A stretch of 48,425 nucleotides of DNA from Komagataeibacter melomenusus (GCF_013155395.1 NZ_JABJWC010000026.1:1-48425), one strand, 5' to 3'; shown: positions 1 through 8,646, counted from the first letter of the stretch. The notes: generated by a model from the sequence alone, not told the origin. Made by a program: numbers and translations.

Positions 1-66
1 TTGCTTGCCAAGGCACAGCGGTTCCATTTTCGCCCATTGGGCATCCGTCAATATCAAGCGATCCAT
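1..66 (-). CDS. IS5-family transposase, N-terminal fragment cut by the window edge
   Basis: Reading the minus strand from 66 gives a 22-residue start, MDRLILTDAQWAKMEPLCLG and two more residues. The LTDAQWxxxEPLL-like opening is typical of IS5-family DDE transposases common in Komagataeibacter. Only the first 22 codons are inside the window, so the catalytic DDE residues are not seen and it cannot be told whether the gene is intact. The start is ATG; the leader between the gene and the element end is short, as in compact IS elements. Confidence 0.75.
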   Translation of the reverse strand, partial: MDRLILTDAQWAKMEPLCLGKQ

Positions 67-120
67 ATGCAGTTTAAAGCACATCAGGGACCTTGTGAAA
101 AATCAATTCCAAACAGACCC
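1..120 (-). mobile_element. End of an IS5-family (IS1031-like) insertion sequence
   Basis: The transposase start lies about 54 bases from the element end, and the terminal bases read outward-in as GGGTCTGTTTGGAATTG on the minus strand. Directly outside is TGA at 121-123, which fits the TNA target trinucleotide known for IS1031-type elements. The sequence beyond it is half of a dispersed chromosomal hairpin repeat, which fixes the boundary at about 120. The rest of the element lies left of the window, so the other inverted repeat and the second target copy cannot be checked. Confidence 0.75.
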
Positions 121-142
121 TGAAAAAGGCTTCACCAAAAAC
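121..142 (-). repeat. Interrupted copy of the dispersed double-hairpin repeat (copy F)
   Basis: Minus-strand reading GTTTTTGGTGAAGCCTTTTT followed by CA matches the first arm of the repeat seen intact at 21602. The match stops at the hairpin loop, exactly where the IS element begins. The second half of this copy should lie on the far side of the IS, outside the window. Confidence 0.7.
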
Positions 143-562
143 ATCCTTATGATTGCCGGATGTTTTCCGGTCTGACTTTTCAAACAGTTTCCAAAAGACA
201 GCGTTTTCAGCAAGCTCCGGGCCTGATACTTCCTTCAGCCCAAACAGGCTTTACAACCCATGCGCAACATCCCGTGCCCCGCCAAGCGGGCGCACAGGCA
301 GGGGTGAATGCAGCCATCAACAAAGCGTCAGCACAACAAAAGAAGGTCAAATCGCGCCTGCGCGATGTTTAACATTCGCGCCGTATTCTGTTGCGGCAAG
401 AAATATTTTTGGCTTATCTATGACAGGCTGGTTCTGGTTTCCTGCCCTGGGCATTATTGTTGCACATATACAGTATCATGTGCCGAAGCTGACAGGATCA
501 TGGATGCGGCGCAGGGCTGGGCGGGCCTGAAAGGTCGCGGCCCACCATGATCCATCGGCAGG
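143..562. other. Intergenic stretch before the antiporter, no gene seen
   Basis: About 420 bases. Short ORFs in all frames here have no family resemblance and no clear ribosome binding site, so none is called. The one structure seen is an imperfect dyad at 462-483 (arms GCACAT and ATGTGC), about 80 bases before the antiporter start, which could be an operator. No convincing -35/-10 pair was identified. Confidence 0.4.
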
Positions 563-2461
563 GTGGCACCAGCGCCATTTGCAACATTATGGGACATCGG
601 GATGCAGGCAACAAACCTGGCAATTGGAATTCTGTTCGTGCTGGGCGGCGGCATCGCGGCGCAGTGGGTGGCGTGGCGCTTCAAGCTGCCTGCCATCGTG
701 CTGCTGTTTGCCCTTGGGCTGATCTGCGGGCCGGGGCTTGGCATCCTGCACCCGGCCACGGCCATCGGGCCGTATTTCCACCCGCTTGTGTCCATGGCCG
801 TGGCGTTCATCGTGTTCGAGGGTGGCCTTGCGCTTGACCTGCGGCAGTGGCGTGAATCGGGCGAGGGCGTGCTGCGCCTGACCGCGGCGGCACTTCCCAT
901 CAACTGGGTGCTCGGCTCGCTGGCCGCGCATTACGTGGGGCATCTGAACTGGGGCACGGCATGGCTGTTTGGTGCCATTGTGGTGGTGACGGGGCCAACC
1001 GTGGTGCTGCCCCTGCTGCGCCACACCAAGCTGCGGCCAAGGGTGGCGGCCTTCCTGCGGTGGGAGGCGATCGTGAACGACCCCATCGCCGCCATTCTGG
1101 CCACCCTGGTGCTGGAATGCCTGCTGATCAGTTCCAGCCACACATCCGATGCCTCGCTGGCGGCGGTGGAAATCGGGCCGCACCTGCTGTTTGCCACCAT
1201 GTTTTCCATCGGGTGCGGCATTTTTCCCGCCCTGCTCATCAAGTTCCTCTCGGCGCGCGACCTGCTGCCCGAGATCCTGCGCATTCCCATGATCCTGGCC
1301 TTCGCCATGGGGGTTGCGGCCGTGTGCAACCTGCTCATGCAGGGGGCGGGGCTCATGGCGGCCACCGTGTTCGGCATGGCGCTGGCCAACCTGCATGTGA
1401 CCGGCATGTCGGAACTCCAGCGCATCAAGGAATCGCTGGGCGTGATCGTGGTCTCGTGCCTGTTCGTGCTGCTCACGGCGGACCTGCAGCGCACGGTGCT
1501 GGCCGAACTGTCCTGGCCGATCATGGCGCTGACCTTCACGGTTATGTTCGTCGTCAGGCCGCTGGGCATCTATCTTTCCACCATCGGGGCAAGCATGTCG
1601 TGGCAGGAGCGGCTGTTCGTGGGCTGGATTGCGCCGCGCGGCATCGTGGCCGCCGCCGTGTCCGGCGTGGTGGGGCTACAGTTGCAGGAGGCCGGTTACG
1701 CAGGGGCCAACATGATCACGCCCGCCGTGTTCGCGCTGATCGCCTCGACCATGATCCTGCATGGATTCTCGCTCAGGCCGCTGGCGCGCGCGCTCAGGCT
1801 CACCCTGTCCGATGAGCCGGCGCTGGCCATCATGGGGGCCAATGCATGGTCCACCAACCTTGCCAGCGTGGTGCATGACCGGGGCGTGCCGGTGCTGCTG
1901 GTCGATACCTATGCGCCTGCGCTCAACAAGGCGGCGCGGCTGGGCATACCGGTGCTGCGCGCCGAACTGCTCTCGGTCGAGGGGCAGGAAAGCCTGGAGG
2001 AACGCCCCGCCGACTACCTGATCGCCACCACGCCGGATGCCATCTATAACGGCCTGGTGTGCGCGCGCATGGCGCCTGACCTGGGGCGGCAGCGCGTGTT
2101 TCAGGTCAGCCCGGGCATTGCAAGGCTGGACCTGTATCACGGGCTGAGCCGGGATTCGCGCGGCAAGGTGCTGGGCGAGCCTGCGTGGAATTTCTCGCTC
2201 ATCGATTCCCGCTACGCCCAGGGCTGGCGCTTTGGCAGCTATGTCGCCGATGAAACCATAAGCGAAACCCGGCTGACCGATGGCCCGGCCATGCTGTTCA
2301 TGATCATCCGCAAGGGCACGGCGATCTGGGTTTTCTCCGCCGAGGACGCGATTCCGGCCGAACCGGCGGAAGGCGACATCATCGTGCTGTTCATGCCGCC
2401 GGGGCAGGATGTGAGCCGGACGGACCTGCCCGTGGTCGATGGGTCTATCCCGGCGGCCTGA
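563..2461 (+). CDS. Cation:proton antiporter (CPA1 type) with C-terminal nucleotide-binding-like domain
   Basis: Predicted inner-membrane exchanger of Na+ or K+ for H+. About 12 hydrophobic segments fill residues 10-415, in the order and spacing of Na+/H+ exchanger domains; they include a conserved-looking NDPIAA stretch and a GIVAAAVS helix. The last 200 residues are soluble and resemble a TrkA-N/RCK fold, suggesting control by nucleotide or ion, as in K+/H+ antiporters. The GTG at 563 gives 632 residues; an ATG at 602 (13 residues shorter) is an equally plausible start. The gene ends 17 bases inside the convergent gene at 2445. The transported ion is not deducible. Confidence 0.85.
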   Translation: MAPAPFATLWDIGMQATNLAIGILFVLGGGIAAQWVAWRFKLPAIVLLFALGLICGPGLGILHPATAIGPYFHPLVSMAVAFIVFEGGLALDLRQWRESGEGVLRLTAAALPINWVLGSLAAHYVGHLNWGTAWLFGAIVVVTGPTVVLPLLRHTKLRPRVAAFLRWEAIVNDPIAAILATLVLECLLISSSHTSDASLAAVEIGPHLLFATMFSIGCGIFPALLIKFLSARDLLPEILRIPMILAFAMGVAAVCNLLMQGAGLMAATVFGMALANLHVTGMSELQRIKESLGVIVVSCLFVLLTADLQRTVLAELSWPIMALTFTVMFVVRPLGIYLSTIGASMSWQERLFVGWIAPRGIVAAAVSGVVGLQLQEAGYAGANMITPAVFALIASTMILHGFSLRPLARALRLTLSDEPALAIMGANAWSTNLASVVHDRGVPVLLVDTYAPALNKAARLGIPVLRAELLSVEGQESLEERPADYLIATTPDAIYNGLVCARMAPDLGRQRVFQVSPGIARLDLYHGLSRDSRGKVLGEPAWNFSLIDSRYAQGWRFGSYVADETISETRLTDGPAMLFMIIRKGTAIWVFSAEDAIPAEPAEGDIIVLFMPPGQDVSRTDLPVVDGSIPAA

Positions 2462-2957
2462 CCTCGATTTCCGCAAGTCCCGCGGCCAGCAGGCGGCGCA
2501 GTTCGGGTTCGGGCAGGGCGATGCAGCCTTCCGTCGGGCGGCCGCCCCTGGGCGGCAGGTGAAGGAAGATGGCCGAGCCCGCGCCGGAATGGACAGGCGC
2601 GTCGTTATAACCAAGCACCACCAGAATGTCGTAAACGTGATCCTCGCGCCACAGGCGCTCGTGCCGGGCAGGGTGGGGCAGGGTGACGTGGCGGTTGTAA
2701 TCGGTGCTGGCAGGGTCGTCGCACCAGCCATCAAGCGGCGAGAGCGGCTCGACAGGCAGATGACAAACAGGTGATGCCACCCGGTCGGCGCGATAGAACA
2801 CGCGCCGCAATGGCAGAATACCGGCAGGTGTTGCGTGATCTCCCTCGATTTTGCGGGTCTTGATGCCCCCCGCGCCGATGATGGCGGGCATAATTTCGCG
2901 CATGCAATGCAGTTGTGCATCCAGCCCTGTATTCGTTTGCAAAATAGCGCGTATCAT
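2445..2957 (-). CDS. L,D-transpeptidase (YkuD) domain protein without signal peptide
   Basis: 170 residues. The second half holds the YkuD signature: His123 and Ser124 in VHSGAGSAIF, then PTEGCIALP with the catalytic-type Cys145. Family members crosslink or modify peptidoglycan with a Cys nucleophile in the periplasm. Here no signal peptide or membrane anchor is visible, and the start at 2957 is well supported (AGAGG five bases before ATG), so its location is uncertain. The family of small YkuD proteins (COG3786 type) is often annotated this way. The 3' end overlaps the antiporter gene tail to tail by 17 bases. The gene is divergent from the response regulator at 3126. Confidence 0.8.
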   Translation of the reverse strand: MIRAILQTNTGLDAQLHCMREIMPAIIGAGGIKTRKIEGDHATPAGILPLRRVFYRADRVASPVCHLPVEPLSPLDGWCDDPASTDYNRHVTLPHPARHERLWREDHVYDILVVLGYNDAPVHSGAGSAIFLHLPPRGGRPTEGCIALPEPELRRLLAAGLAEIEVRPPG

Positions 2958-3125
2958 GAATTCCTCTGGATCGGGTCGTATTTATGTTATCTCCGGCCTC
3001 ATCCGGCTGCATACGGCATCGGGGCCGGCGGGTCATGGGCCTGTCGGTCGTGGTGGCGGGCATGAACAGCAAAGACAGAGACCGGTTCGATAAAGGGCCG
3101 GCCTTAAAGTGATAAAGAGGGTTCG

Positions 3126-3848
3126 ATGGCAGGAGCACGTCCCATACTGATAGCGGACGACGATCAGACTTTACGTCAGATGCTCGTTGAACAGCTACAG
3201 ATTGATGGTGAATTTGAAGCGATCGAGGCTGGCTCCGTCGCCGAGGCCTGGGAGAAGCTGCAGAAACCGGGGGCGCGCTTTGACGCGATCATCCTCGATG
3301 TATCCCTGCCTGACGGGGACGGGCGTGACTTCTGCGCTGACCTGCGGCGCAAGGGCAAGCGCATCCCCATCATCATCCTGACTGGCTCTGATGACGAGAC
3401 GGACGTGGTGCGCGGGCTTGATGCGGGCGCCAATGACTATGTGGCCAAGCCATTCCGCATTGCGGAACTGCTGGCCCGCCTGCGCGCGCAGATGCGCATT
3501 TTCGAGAACAGCGAGGACGCGGTCTTCGCCATCGGGCCGTATATCTTCCGCCCGTCGGCCAAGCTGTTGCAGGAAACGGCCAAGAATCGCCGCATCCGCC
3601 TGACGGAGAAGGAAGCGGCCATCCTGAAGTTCCTGTACCGCGCGGGCACGCGCCCCGTGCCCCGGCAGGTGCTGCTCAATGAGGTATGGGGCTACAACGC
3701 GGCCGTGACCACCCACACGCTGGAAACCCATATCTACCGCCTGCGCCAGAAGATCGAGCCCGACCCCACCAATGCCAGCCTGCTGGTGACGGAAGGCGGC
3801 GGCTACCGTCTCGACCCCGAAGGGGGCAAGAGCGCCGCCCTTGCCTGA
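3126..3848 (+). CDS. Two-component response regulator, OmpR/PhoB family
   Basis: 240 residues. The receiver domain spans 1-120 with acidic pocket Asp11-13, phospho-acceptor Asp58 in ILDVSLPDGDG, Thr86 and Lys108. A winged-helix DNA-binding domain fills roughly 135-235 (LTEKEAAILKFL, then the ETHIYRLRQKIE recognition helix region, ending GGGYRL). An AAGAGG ribosome site precedes the ATG. No histidine kinase gene adjoins it, so it is an orphan regulator and its partner and targets cannot be named. A GC-rich hairpin lies just downstream. Confidence 0.9.
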   Translation: MAGARPILIADDDQTLRQMLVEQLQIDGEFEAIEAGSVAEAWEKLQKPGARFDAIILDVSLPDGDGRDFCADLRRKGKRIPIIILTGSDDETDVVRGLDAGANDYVAKPFRIAELLARLRAQMRIFENSEDAVFAIGPYIFRPSAKLLQETAKNRRIRLTEKEAAILKFLYRAGTRPVPRQVLLNEVWGYNAAVTTHTLETHIYRLRQKIEPDPTNASLLVTEGGGYRLDPEGGKSAALA

Positions 3849-3879
3849 ACGGGCCCTGTTCTGACCTATGGATTGTGAC

Positions 3880-3903
3880 GGGCCGCCCGGTTTCGGGCGG
3901 CCC
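3880..3903 (+). terminator. Hairpin downstream of the response regulator gene
   Basis: A perfect 10-bp GC-rich stem (GGGCCGCCCG / CGGGCGGCCC) with a GTTT loop, 32 bases after the stop codon. No T-run follows directly; the nearest is in the repeat at 3939. Terminator role is inferred from position. Confidence 0.6.
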
Positions 3904-3938
3904 GGTCGCGTTCAGGCCACTGATTGATGAAAACGGAA

Positions 3939-3968
3939 GTTTTTGGTGAAGCTTCTTTCAAAAAGCTT
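3939..3968 (+). repeat. Dispersed double-hairpin repeat, copy A (first arm only)
   Basis: GTTTTTGGTGAAGCTTCTTT followed by a CAAAAAGCTT tail; the arms GAAGCTT and AAGCTT(A) pair around a T/A-rich core. It lies between convergent genes (response regulator and exonuclease III). The second hairpin of the full element is missing or degenerate here. Confidence 0.75.
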
Positions 3969-3990
3969 AGAAGAAGGCTGTCCCGGCAGG

Positions 3991-4785
3991 TCAGCCGTCA
4001 ATGTCGATCAGCACCGGCACGTGGTCCGAGGGCTTTTCCCAGTCGCGGGCGGCACGCAGCACCTCCATGCCGCGCAGGGCGGGGCGCAGGTCGGGCGTGA
4101 CCCATACATGGTCCAGCCGCCGCCCGCGGTTTGACGCGCTCCAGTCGCGGTTGCGGTAGGACCACCACGTATAGAGCTTCTCATCCGGCGGCACGAATTC
4201 GCGCATGGCATCGATGAAGCCGGTCTGCTGCCAGGCCAGCAGGCGTTCGGTTTCCGCGGGCGTGTGGCTGACGATCCGGAGCAGCTGTTTGTGGCTCCAC
4301 ACATCCTGCTCAAGCGGCGCGATGTTCAGGTCGCCCACCAGCACGGTGCGGCGCATGTCACGTGCGGAGAACCACGCCCGCGCCTCCTCCACAAAAGCCA
4401 GCTTGTGGGCGAATTTGGGGTTCTCGACCGGGTCGGGCACATCACCACCCGCCGGCACGTAGAAATCATGCACGTCAATCGCGTTCACCCCCGTGCCGTG
4501 GCGCACGGCGATGTGGCGGCAGTCGCCCTTTTCGCACCAGTCGGGTGTCTCCTCCAGCACGGTTACGGGTTGGCGTGACAGGATCGCCACCCCATTATAT
4601 CCCTTCATGCCCCGGAACACGACATGTTCGAAGCCAAGGGCACGCACGTCAGCAAGTGGGAACAGGGCGTCCGGCACCTTGGTTTCCTGCAGGCAGACGA
4701 GATCGGGCGATGTATCCTGGCACAGCCGGGCGAGAAGCGGCATCCGCAGGCGGAGGGAATTGATATTCCAGGTGACGATACGCAT
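3991..4785 (-). CDS. xth: Exodeoxyribonuclease III (AP endonuclease)
   Basis: 264 residues. It removes nucleotides from 3' ends of duplex DNA and cuts at abasic sites in base excision repair. Visible family motifs, in order: WNINSLR (metal-binding Asn7), CLQETK (Glu34), GYNGVAIL, YVPAGG, VGDLNIAP and the terminal SDHVPV with the catalytic His. The frame stays open 50 codons further upstream, but the canonical MRIVTWN start at 4785 aligns with the family, so the longer start is not used. The gene is divergent from uvrC, another repair gene, with about 380 bases between them. Confidence 0.9.
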   Translation of the reverse strand: MRIVTWNINSLRLRMPLLARLCQDTSPDLVCLQETKVPDALFPLADVRALGFEHVVFRGMKGYNGVAILSRQPVTVLEETPDWCEKGDCRHIAVRHGTGVNAIDVHDFYVPAGGDVPDPVENPKFAHKLAFVEEARAWFSARDMRRTVLVGDLNIAPLEQDVWSHKQLLRIVSHTPAETERLLAWQQTGFIDAMREFVPPDEKLYTWWSYRNRDWSASNRGRRLDHVWVTPDLRPALRGMEVLRAARDWEKPSDHVPVLIDIDG

Positions 4786-5165
4786 ATCGGCTGCATTGCC
4801 GATCCGTGGCAGGCTGACAAGAATATTTTTTTCCCCACAGGGCGCAGCGCAGGACGAAAACAGGAACGAATGGCAAAAGGCAGCTGATATTTCCTGCAAA
4901 ATTGCAATCCATGCATCAGGACACACGGATGCCATAATTTGTCCACCTGTGGGGTTGACAGCCGTGAATCCGGCCTGTTGTGGGGCGGATTTTTTTTCCG
5001 GCCTCCGGCTTGTCCAATATAATTGTTTAAAAACAGTAGGTTGTTGTTAGTGATGTTTTTTTGGGCAATCCAAGTACAGGAACGGAAAACCGCCACCCGC
5101 ACGTTTTTTTCGGCCCCTGCTCCACAGACTTATCCACATTATCGGTGGATGAACGGCTGGCGTCC
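4786..5165. other. Divergent intergenic region between exonuclease III and uvrC, with a DnaA-box match
   Basis: No gene called. The stretch 4960-5060 is AT-rich for this genome and should hold promoters for both repair genes. TTATCCACA at 5130-5138 is a perfect match to the consensus DnaA box, 28 bases before the uvrC ATG. No cluster of further boxes was seen, so it is not an origin. No LexA-type palindrome was recognised. Confidence 0.4.
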
Positions 5166-7052
5166 ATGACAACGGCCATTTCTGACGCACCGACCCGCCC
5201 GGTGGGGGTCGATGCCATCCACCACGCCCTGCGCACCATGCCGCAGGCCCCCGGCGTGTACCGCATGCTCGGTGAAAAGGGGGACGTGCTGTATGTGGGC
5301 AAGGCGCTGAACCTGAAGAAGCGCGTGACCTCCTACACCCATGTCAGCCGCCTGACCGAGCGCCTGCGCCGCATGGTGTCGGAAACGCGCAGCATGGAAA
5401 TCGTCACCACCCATACCGAGGCCGAGGCCCTGCTGCTCGAGGCCAATTACATCAAGCGCATGCAGCCGCGTTACAACATCCTGCTGCGTGATGACAAAAG
5501 CTACCCGTGGATCATGCTGACCGACCGGCACGACTTCCCCCAGATCAGCAAGCACCGGGGCAAGCCGGTCAAGGGGGCGTCGTACTGGGGGCCGTTCGCC
5601 TCGGCCTGGTCGGTCAACCAGACGCTGAACCTGCTCCAGCGCACCTTCCTGCTGCGCTCGTGCTCCGATAGCGAGATGCAGGGCCGCACGCGCCCGTGCC
5701 TGCTGCACCAGATCCATCGCTGCTCGGCGCCGTGCACCGACCGTATCAGCCGCGAGGACTATGCCGAACTCGCCGCCCAGGCGCGCAGCTTCCTGGCGGG
5801 CAAGAACCCGGACATGCGCGAAAAACTCGGCCGCGAGATGGAACAGGCCGCCGGGGCGCTGGAATTCGAGCGCGCGGCGGCCATCCGCGACCGCATACGC
5901 GGGCTTTCGGCCCTGCAGCAGGATTCCAGCGTCATCAACCCCTCCAGCGTGAGTGACGCGGACATCATCGCCATCTGGCAGATTGCGGGGCAGTCGTGCA
6001 TTCAGGTGTTCTTCATCCGTGCGGGGCGCAACAACGGCAACCGGGCGTTCTTTCCCAGCCATGCGCGCGATGAGAACGCGCCTGACGTGCTCGCCGCCTT
6101 CATCGGCCAGTTTTATGATGACAAGCCACCACCCGCCCAGGTGTTCGTCAACCAGGACCTGCCCGAGCTTGACGTGCTCACCGCCGCCCTGAGCCTGCGC
6201 CGGGGCCGCAGGGTCGAGATCCTGCACCCCCAGCGTGGCGAAAAGCGCGGCGTGATCGAGCATGCCGCCCTGAACGCGCGCGAGGCGCTGGAGCGCAGGA
6301 TGGCTGAAAGTGCCGGGCAGGCGAAGCTGTTGCAGGGTGTGGCCGACCTGTTTGGCCTCGATGCGCCGCCCAAGCGCATCGAGACCTACGATAACAGCCA
6401 CATCCAGGGGGCCAACCCTTACGGCGTGATGGTGGTGGGCGGCCCGGAAGGGTTTGAAAAACGCGCCTACCGCAAATTTTCCATCAAGGGGCCGGTCACG
6501 CCGGGCGATGACTTCGCCATGATGCGCGAGGTGCTCGAGCGGCGCTTCCGCCGCGCACTCAAGGACCGCGAGGAAGGCGTGCGCCCCGAGGACTGGCCCG
6601 ACATCCTGTTGATCGATGGCGGGGCAGGGCAGTACACCGCTGTGCGCGGCGTGCTTGATGAACTCGGCGTGACGGGCGTGACCCTGGTGGGCATTGCCAA
6701 GGGGCCGGACCGTGATGCGGGGCGGGAGTGGTTCCATACGGCCGACCGGCCGCCCTTCCAGCTGCCGCCGCGCGATCCGGTGCTGTACTACCTCCAGCGC
6801 CTGCGTGACGAGGCGCACCGCTTTGCCATCACCACCCACCGCGCCGGGCGCTCCAAAACCCTGGTGCGCTCGGAACTTGATGATATTCCGGGCGTTGGAC
6901 CGGCACGCAAGCGCGCGCTGCTCAAGCATTTCGGCTCGGCGCGTGGCGTGCGGCAGGCTGGCCTGGGGGAACTGGAGCATGCGCCGGGCATCAACCGCGA
7001 CATGGCACGGGTCATTTACGGTTTTTTCCATCCCGACTGGACAGGAGAGTGA
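5166..7052 (+). CDS. uvrC: Excinuclease ABC subunit C
   Basis: 628 residues from the ATG at 5166. UvrC makes both incisions in nucleotide excision repair with UvrB. The N-terminal GIY-YIG nuclease is clear (PGVYRM at 29-34, YVGKA at 43-47). It is followed by a UVR motif with the [13 protein letters not shown] pattern near residue 235, the RNase H-like endonuclease region ([19 protein letters not shown]), and helix-hairpin-helix motifs at the end ([20 protein letters not shown]). The frame continues upstream to a TTG at 5061, but similarity of the start to the family favours 5166. First gene of a + strand run into pgsA. Confidence 0.93.
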   Translation: MTTAISDAPTRPVGVDAIHHALRTMPQAPGVYRMLGEKGDVLYVGKALNLKKRVTSYTHVSRLTERLRRMVSETRSMEIVTTHTEAEALLLEANYIKRMQPRYNILLRDDKSYPWIMLTDRHDFPQISKHRGKPVKGASYWGPFASAWSVNQTLNLLQRTFLLRSCSDSEMQGRTRPCLLHQIHRCSAPCTDRISREDYAELAAQARSFLAGKNPDMREKLGREMEQAAGALEFERAAAIRDRIRGLSALQQDSSVINPSSVSDADIIAIWQIAGQSCIQVFFIRAGRNNGNRAFFPSHARDENAPDVLAAFIGQFYDDKPPPAQVFVNQDLPELDVLTAALSLRRGRRVEILHPQRGEKRGVIEHAALNAREALERRMAESAGQAKLLQGVADLFGLDAPPKRIETYDNSHIQGANPYGVMVVGGPEGFEKRAYRKFSIKGPVTPGDDFAMMREVLERRFRRALKDREEGVRPEDWPDILLIDGGAGQYTAVRGVLDELGVTGVTLVGIAKGPDRDAGREWFHTADRPPFQLPPRDPVLYYLQRLRDEAHRFAITTHRAGRSKTLVRSELDDIPGVGPARKRALLKHFGSARGVRQAGLGELEHAPGINRDMARVIYGFFHPDWTGE

Positions 7053-7086
7053 GCGGCTGTCATGCAGATGTGAGCCTGCAGGCTGC

Positions 7087-7103
7087 CTGATAGGCGCTAT
7101 CAG
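7087..7103. promoter_or_regulatory. Perfect 7-bp dyad between uvrC and pgsA
   Basis: CTGATAG-GCG-CTATCAG, 34 bases after the uvrC stop. Its last bases begin a CAGTATC heptamer that recurs at 7135-7141, just before the pgsA start. Could be an attenuating hairpin or protein site; function not known. Confidence 0.3.
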
Positions 7104-7144
7104 TATCTTGGCTTTTCCCCTTTCTTGGTTATAGCAGTATCAGC

Positions 7145-7744
7145 ATGCTTACCGACCTGCCCAACCTCCTGACCCTGTCCCGCATCATCGTGGTGCCGAT
7201 CGTGGTCGCGCTTGTGGTCATTCACACCGCGCAGACCGATTGCGCCGCGTGCGTGCTGTTCATCCTGGCGGGCATTACCGATTATTTCGACGGCAAGCTG
7301 GCGCGGGCATGGAACCAGAATTCGGATCTGGGCCGCATGCTCGACCCCATTGCCGACAAGCTGCTCGTCGGCGCATCGCTCATGGTCATGGCGGGGCTGG
7401 GGCGCCTGCCTTACGGGTGCCTGTACCCCGCCATCATCATCCTGTGCCGCGAGATCCTGGTCAGCGGCCTGCGCGAGTACCTGGCCGCCACGCGCGTGGG
7501 CCTGCCGGTGACGAAACTGGCCAAATGGAAGACCGGATTCCAGATGACGGCGATCGGCTTCCTGCTCGCGGGCGACAGCACGGCAGGGCTGCTGCATATC
7601 GGCTGGCTGCCAGTCAATGTGCTCGGCGCCATAATGATGTGGATCGCCGCCGCCCTGACGCTGATTACCGGGTGGGATTATGTCTCCACCGGGCTGCGCC
7701 ACGTGGGGCGTGGCACCTCGGGCGCCACCAAATTATCTTCCTGA
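7145..7744 (+). CDS. pgsA: CDP-diacylglycerol-glycerol-3-phosphate 3-phosphatidyltransferase
   Basis: 199 residues, integral inner-membrane enzyme making phosphatidylglycerol phosphate, the committed step to phosphatidylglycerol and cardiolipin. The CDP-alcohol phosphotransferase signature DG-x2-AR-x8-G-x3-D-x3-D is complete (DGKLARAWNQNSDLGRMLDP and on to AD), with hydrophobic helices on both sides. Gene order uvrC-pgsA-moaD-moaE is common in Alphaproteobacteria and supports the call. No strong ribosome binding site precedes the ATG. Confidence 0.92.
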   Translation: MLTDLPNLLTLSRIIVVPIVVALVVIHTAQTDCAACVLFILAGITDYFDGKLARAWNQNSDLGRMLDPIADKLLVGASLMVMAGLGRLPYGCLYPAIIILCREILVSGLREYLAATRVGLPVTKLAKWKTGFQMTAIGFLLAGDSTAGLLHIGWLPVNVLGAIMMWIAAALTLITGWDYVSTGLRHVGRGTSGATKLSS

Positions 7745-7831
7745 CCTACATGAAAAATTAACGCCCTTCATGGCTCATCGTCCCTGCGGGCCCACAGGCC
7801 CGCCGGTTTGGCGAGGGGGCGAGGGAAGAGC

Positions 7832-8329
7832 GTGGTACGCAAGGCACTGGTGCTGTCATTGCTGGTGGGGCTGACGGGATGCGGCGGGTTCGGGCCGATC
7901 CTGGCCGATAATACCGAATTGCCTGGCAGCCTGCCCAATACGCCGCGTGCGGAGGGGGAGAACATGCGCCGCGTAAGCGGGCAGGCCCCGCAGGTGCTGC
8001 CCATCGTGCCCCAGGCGCGCAATATCTGGCCCGTGCTGCCTGATGGCCAGGCGGACCTGGCACAGGGGGATGAGGTCGCGGCCATGCTGCCCGGCACCCG
8101 GAACAGGACCGCAGGCGTGGTCGAGCACGACCTGCCTGCAGGGGGCGAGATGCAGATCGGCAACGATGCAGCGGCTGATGGGCTGCCCGGGGAAGTTTCC
8201 GCATTGTCTTCGGGGCAGGGGGCAACGCATAAGGGCGCATCGGATGCGGCGATCATCGTGCCCAATGGCGATGGCAGCACAACCGAGGTCAGCGCCGATG
8301 GCACGGTGCATGAACAGCAGGCCCCCTGA
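7832..8329 (+). CDS. Putative small lipoprotein of unknown function
   Basis: 165 residues. Starting from the GTG at 7832, which has a purine-rich GAGGGA five bases upstream, the protein opens with a basic tip, a hydrophobic stretch and the lipobox LTGC (Cys17), so it should be a lipid-anchored envelope protein. The rest is low in hydrophobic segments and rich in Gly, Ala, Asp and Pro; no domain recognised. A TTG start at 7808 is possible but would push the signal peptide inward. It sits between pgsA and moaD on the same strand, where related genomes often go directly to moaD. Confidence 0.65.
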   Translation: MVRKALVLSLLVGLTGCGGFGPILADNTELPGSLPNTPRAEGENMRRVSGQAPQVLPIVPQARNIWPVLPDGQADLAQGDEVAAMLPGTRNRTAGVVEHDLPAGGEMQIGNDAAADGLPGEVSALSSGQGATHKGASDAAIIVPNGDGSTTEVSADGTVHEQQAP

Positions 8330-8384
8330 CGTGACCCGCCCCTGCGGGGCGCGGTGCCTGCCCTGAGTGGGAGAGAAGAGCGGA

Positions 8385-8639
8385 ATGCTACGCATTCTTT
8401 ATTTTGCATGGCTGCGCGACCGCCTTGGCCGCTCTGGCGAGACGCTGCCCCTGCCGCAGGGCGCGCATTGCGTGCAGGACCTGATTGCGGCCCTGCACGC
8501 GCGTGGCGGGGAATATGCCGCCATCTTCGCCCGGCCCGAACTGATCCGCGTGGCGGTGAACCAGAGTTTCGCCACGATTGCCGCCCCTATTGCCGCCCAT
8601 GACGAGATTGCCTTTTTCCCGCCAGTTACAGGGGGCTGA
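8385..8639 (+). CDS. moaD: Molybdopterin synthase small subunit
   Basis: 84 residues with a ubiquitin-like fold. Its C-terminal Gly-Gly (ending FPPVTGG) is the site that is thiocarboxylated to carry sulfur to the pterin in molybdenum cofactor synthesis. Internal EIAFFPPV matches the family tail. Start ATG at 8385 preceded by GAGAGAAGAG. Followed after 7 bases by moaE, its partner in the synthase heterotetramer. Confidence 0.9.
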   Translation: MLRILYFAWLRDRLGRSGETLPLPQGAHCVQDLIAALHARGGEYAAIFARPELIRVAVNQSFATIAAPIAAHDEIAFFPPVTGG

Positions 8640-8646
8640 GATCATC

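Noticed and set aside
160-372. Short ORF after the IS end
   Set aside because: No ribosome site, no recognisable protein character, and competing frames equally open.
3995-4785. 50-residue N-terminal extension of exonuclease III
   Set aside because: The extension lies in the divergent promoter region and the family start MRIVTWN begins at 4785.
4930-5165. Possible replication origin (AT-rich tract plus DnaA box)
   Set aside because: Only one consensus box, no cluster, and none of the usual origin-flanking genes.
5139-7031. 630-codon minus-strand ORF across uvrC
   Set aside because: Mirror of the GC-rich uvrC codons; rich in His/Arg/Gln, no family, while uvrC is unmistakable.
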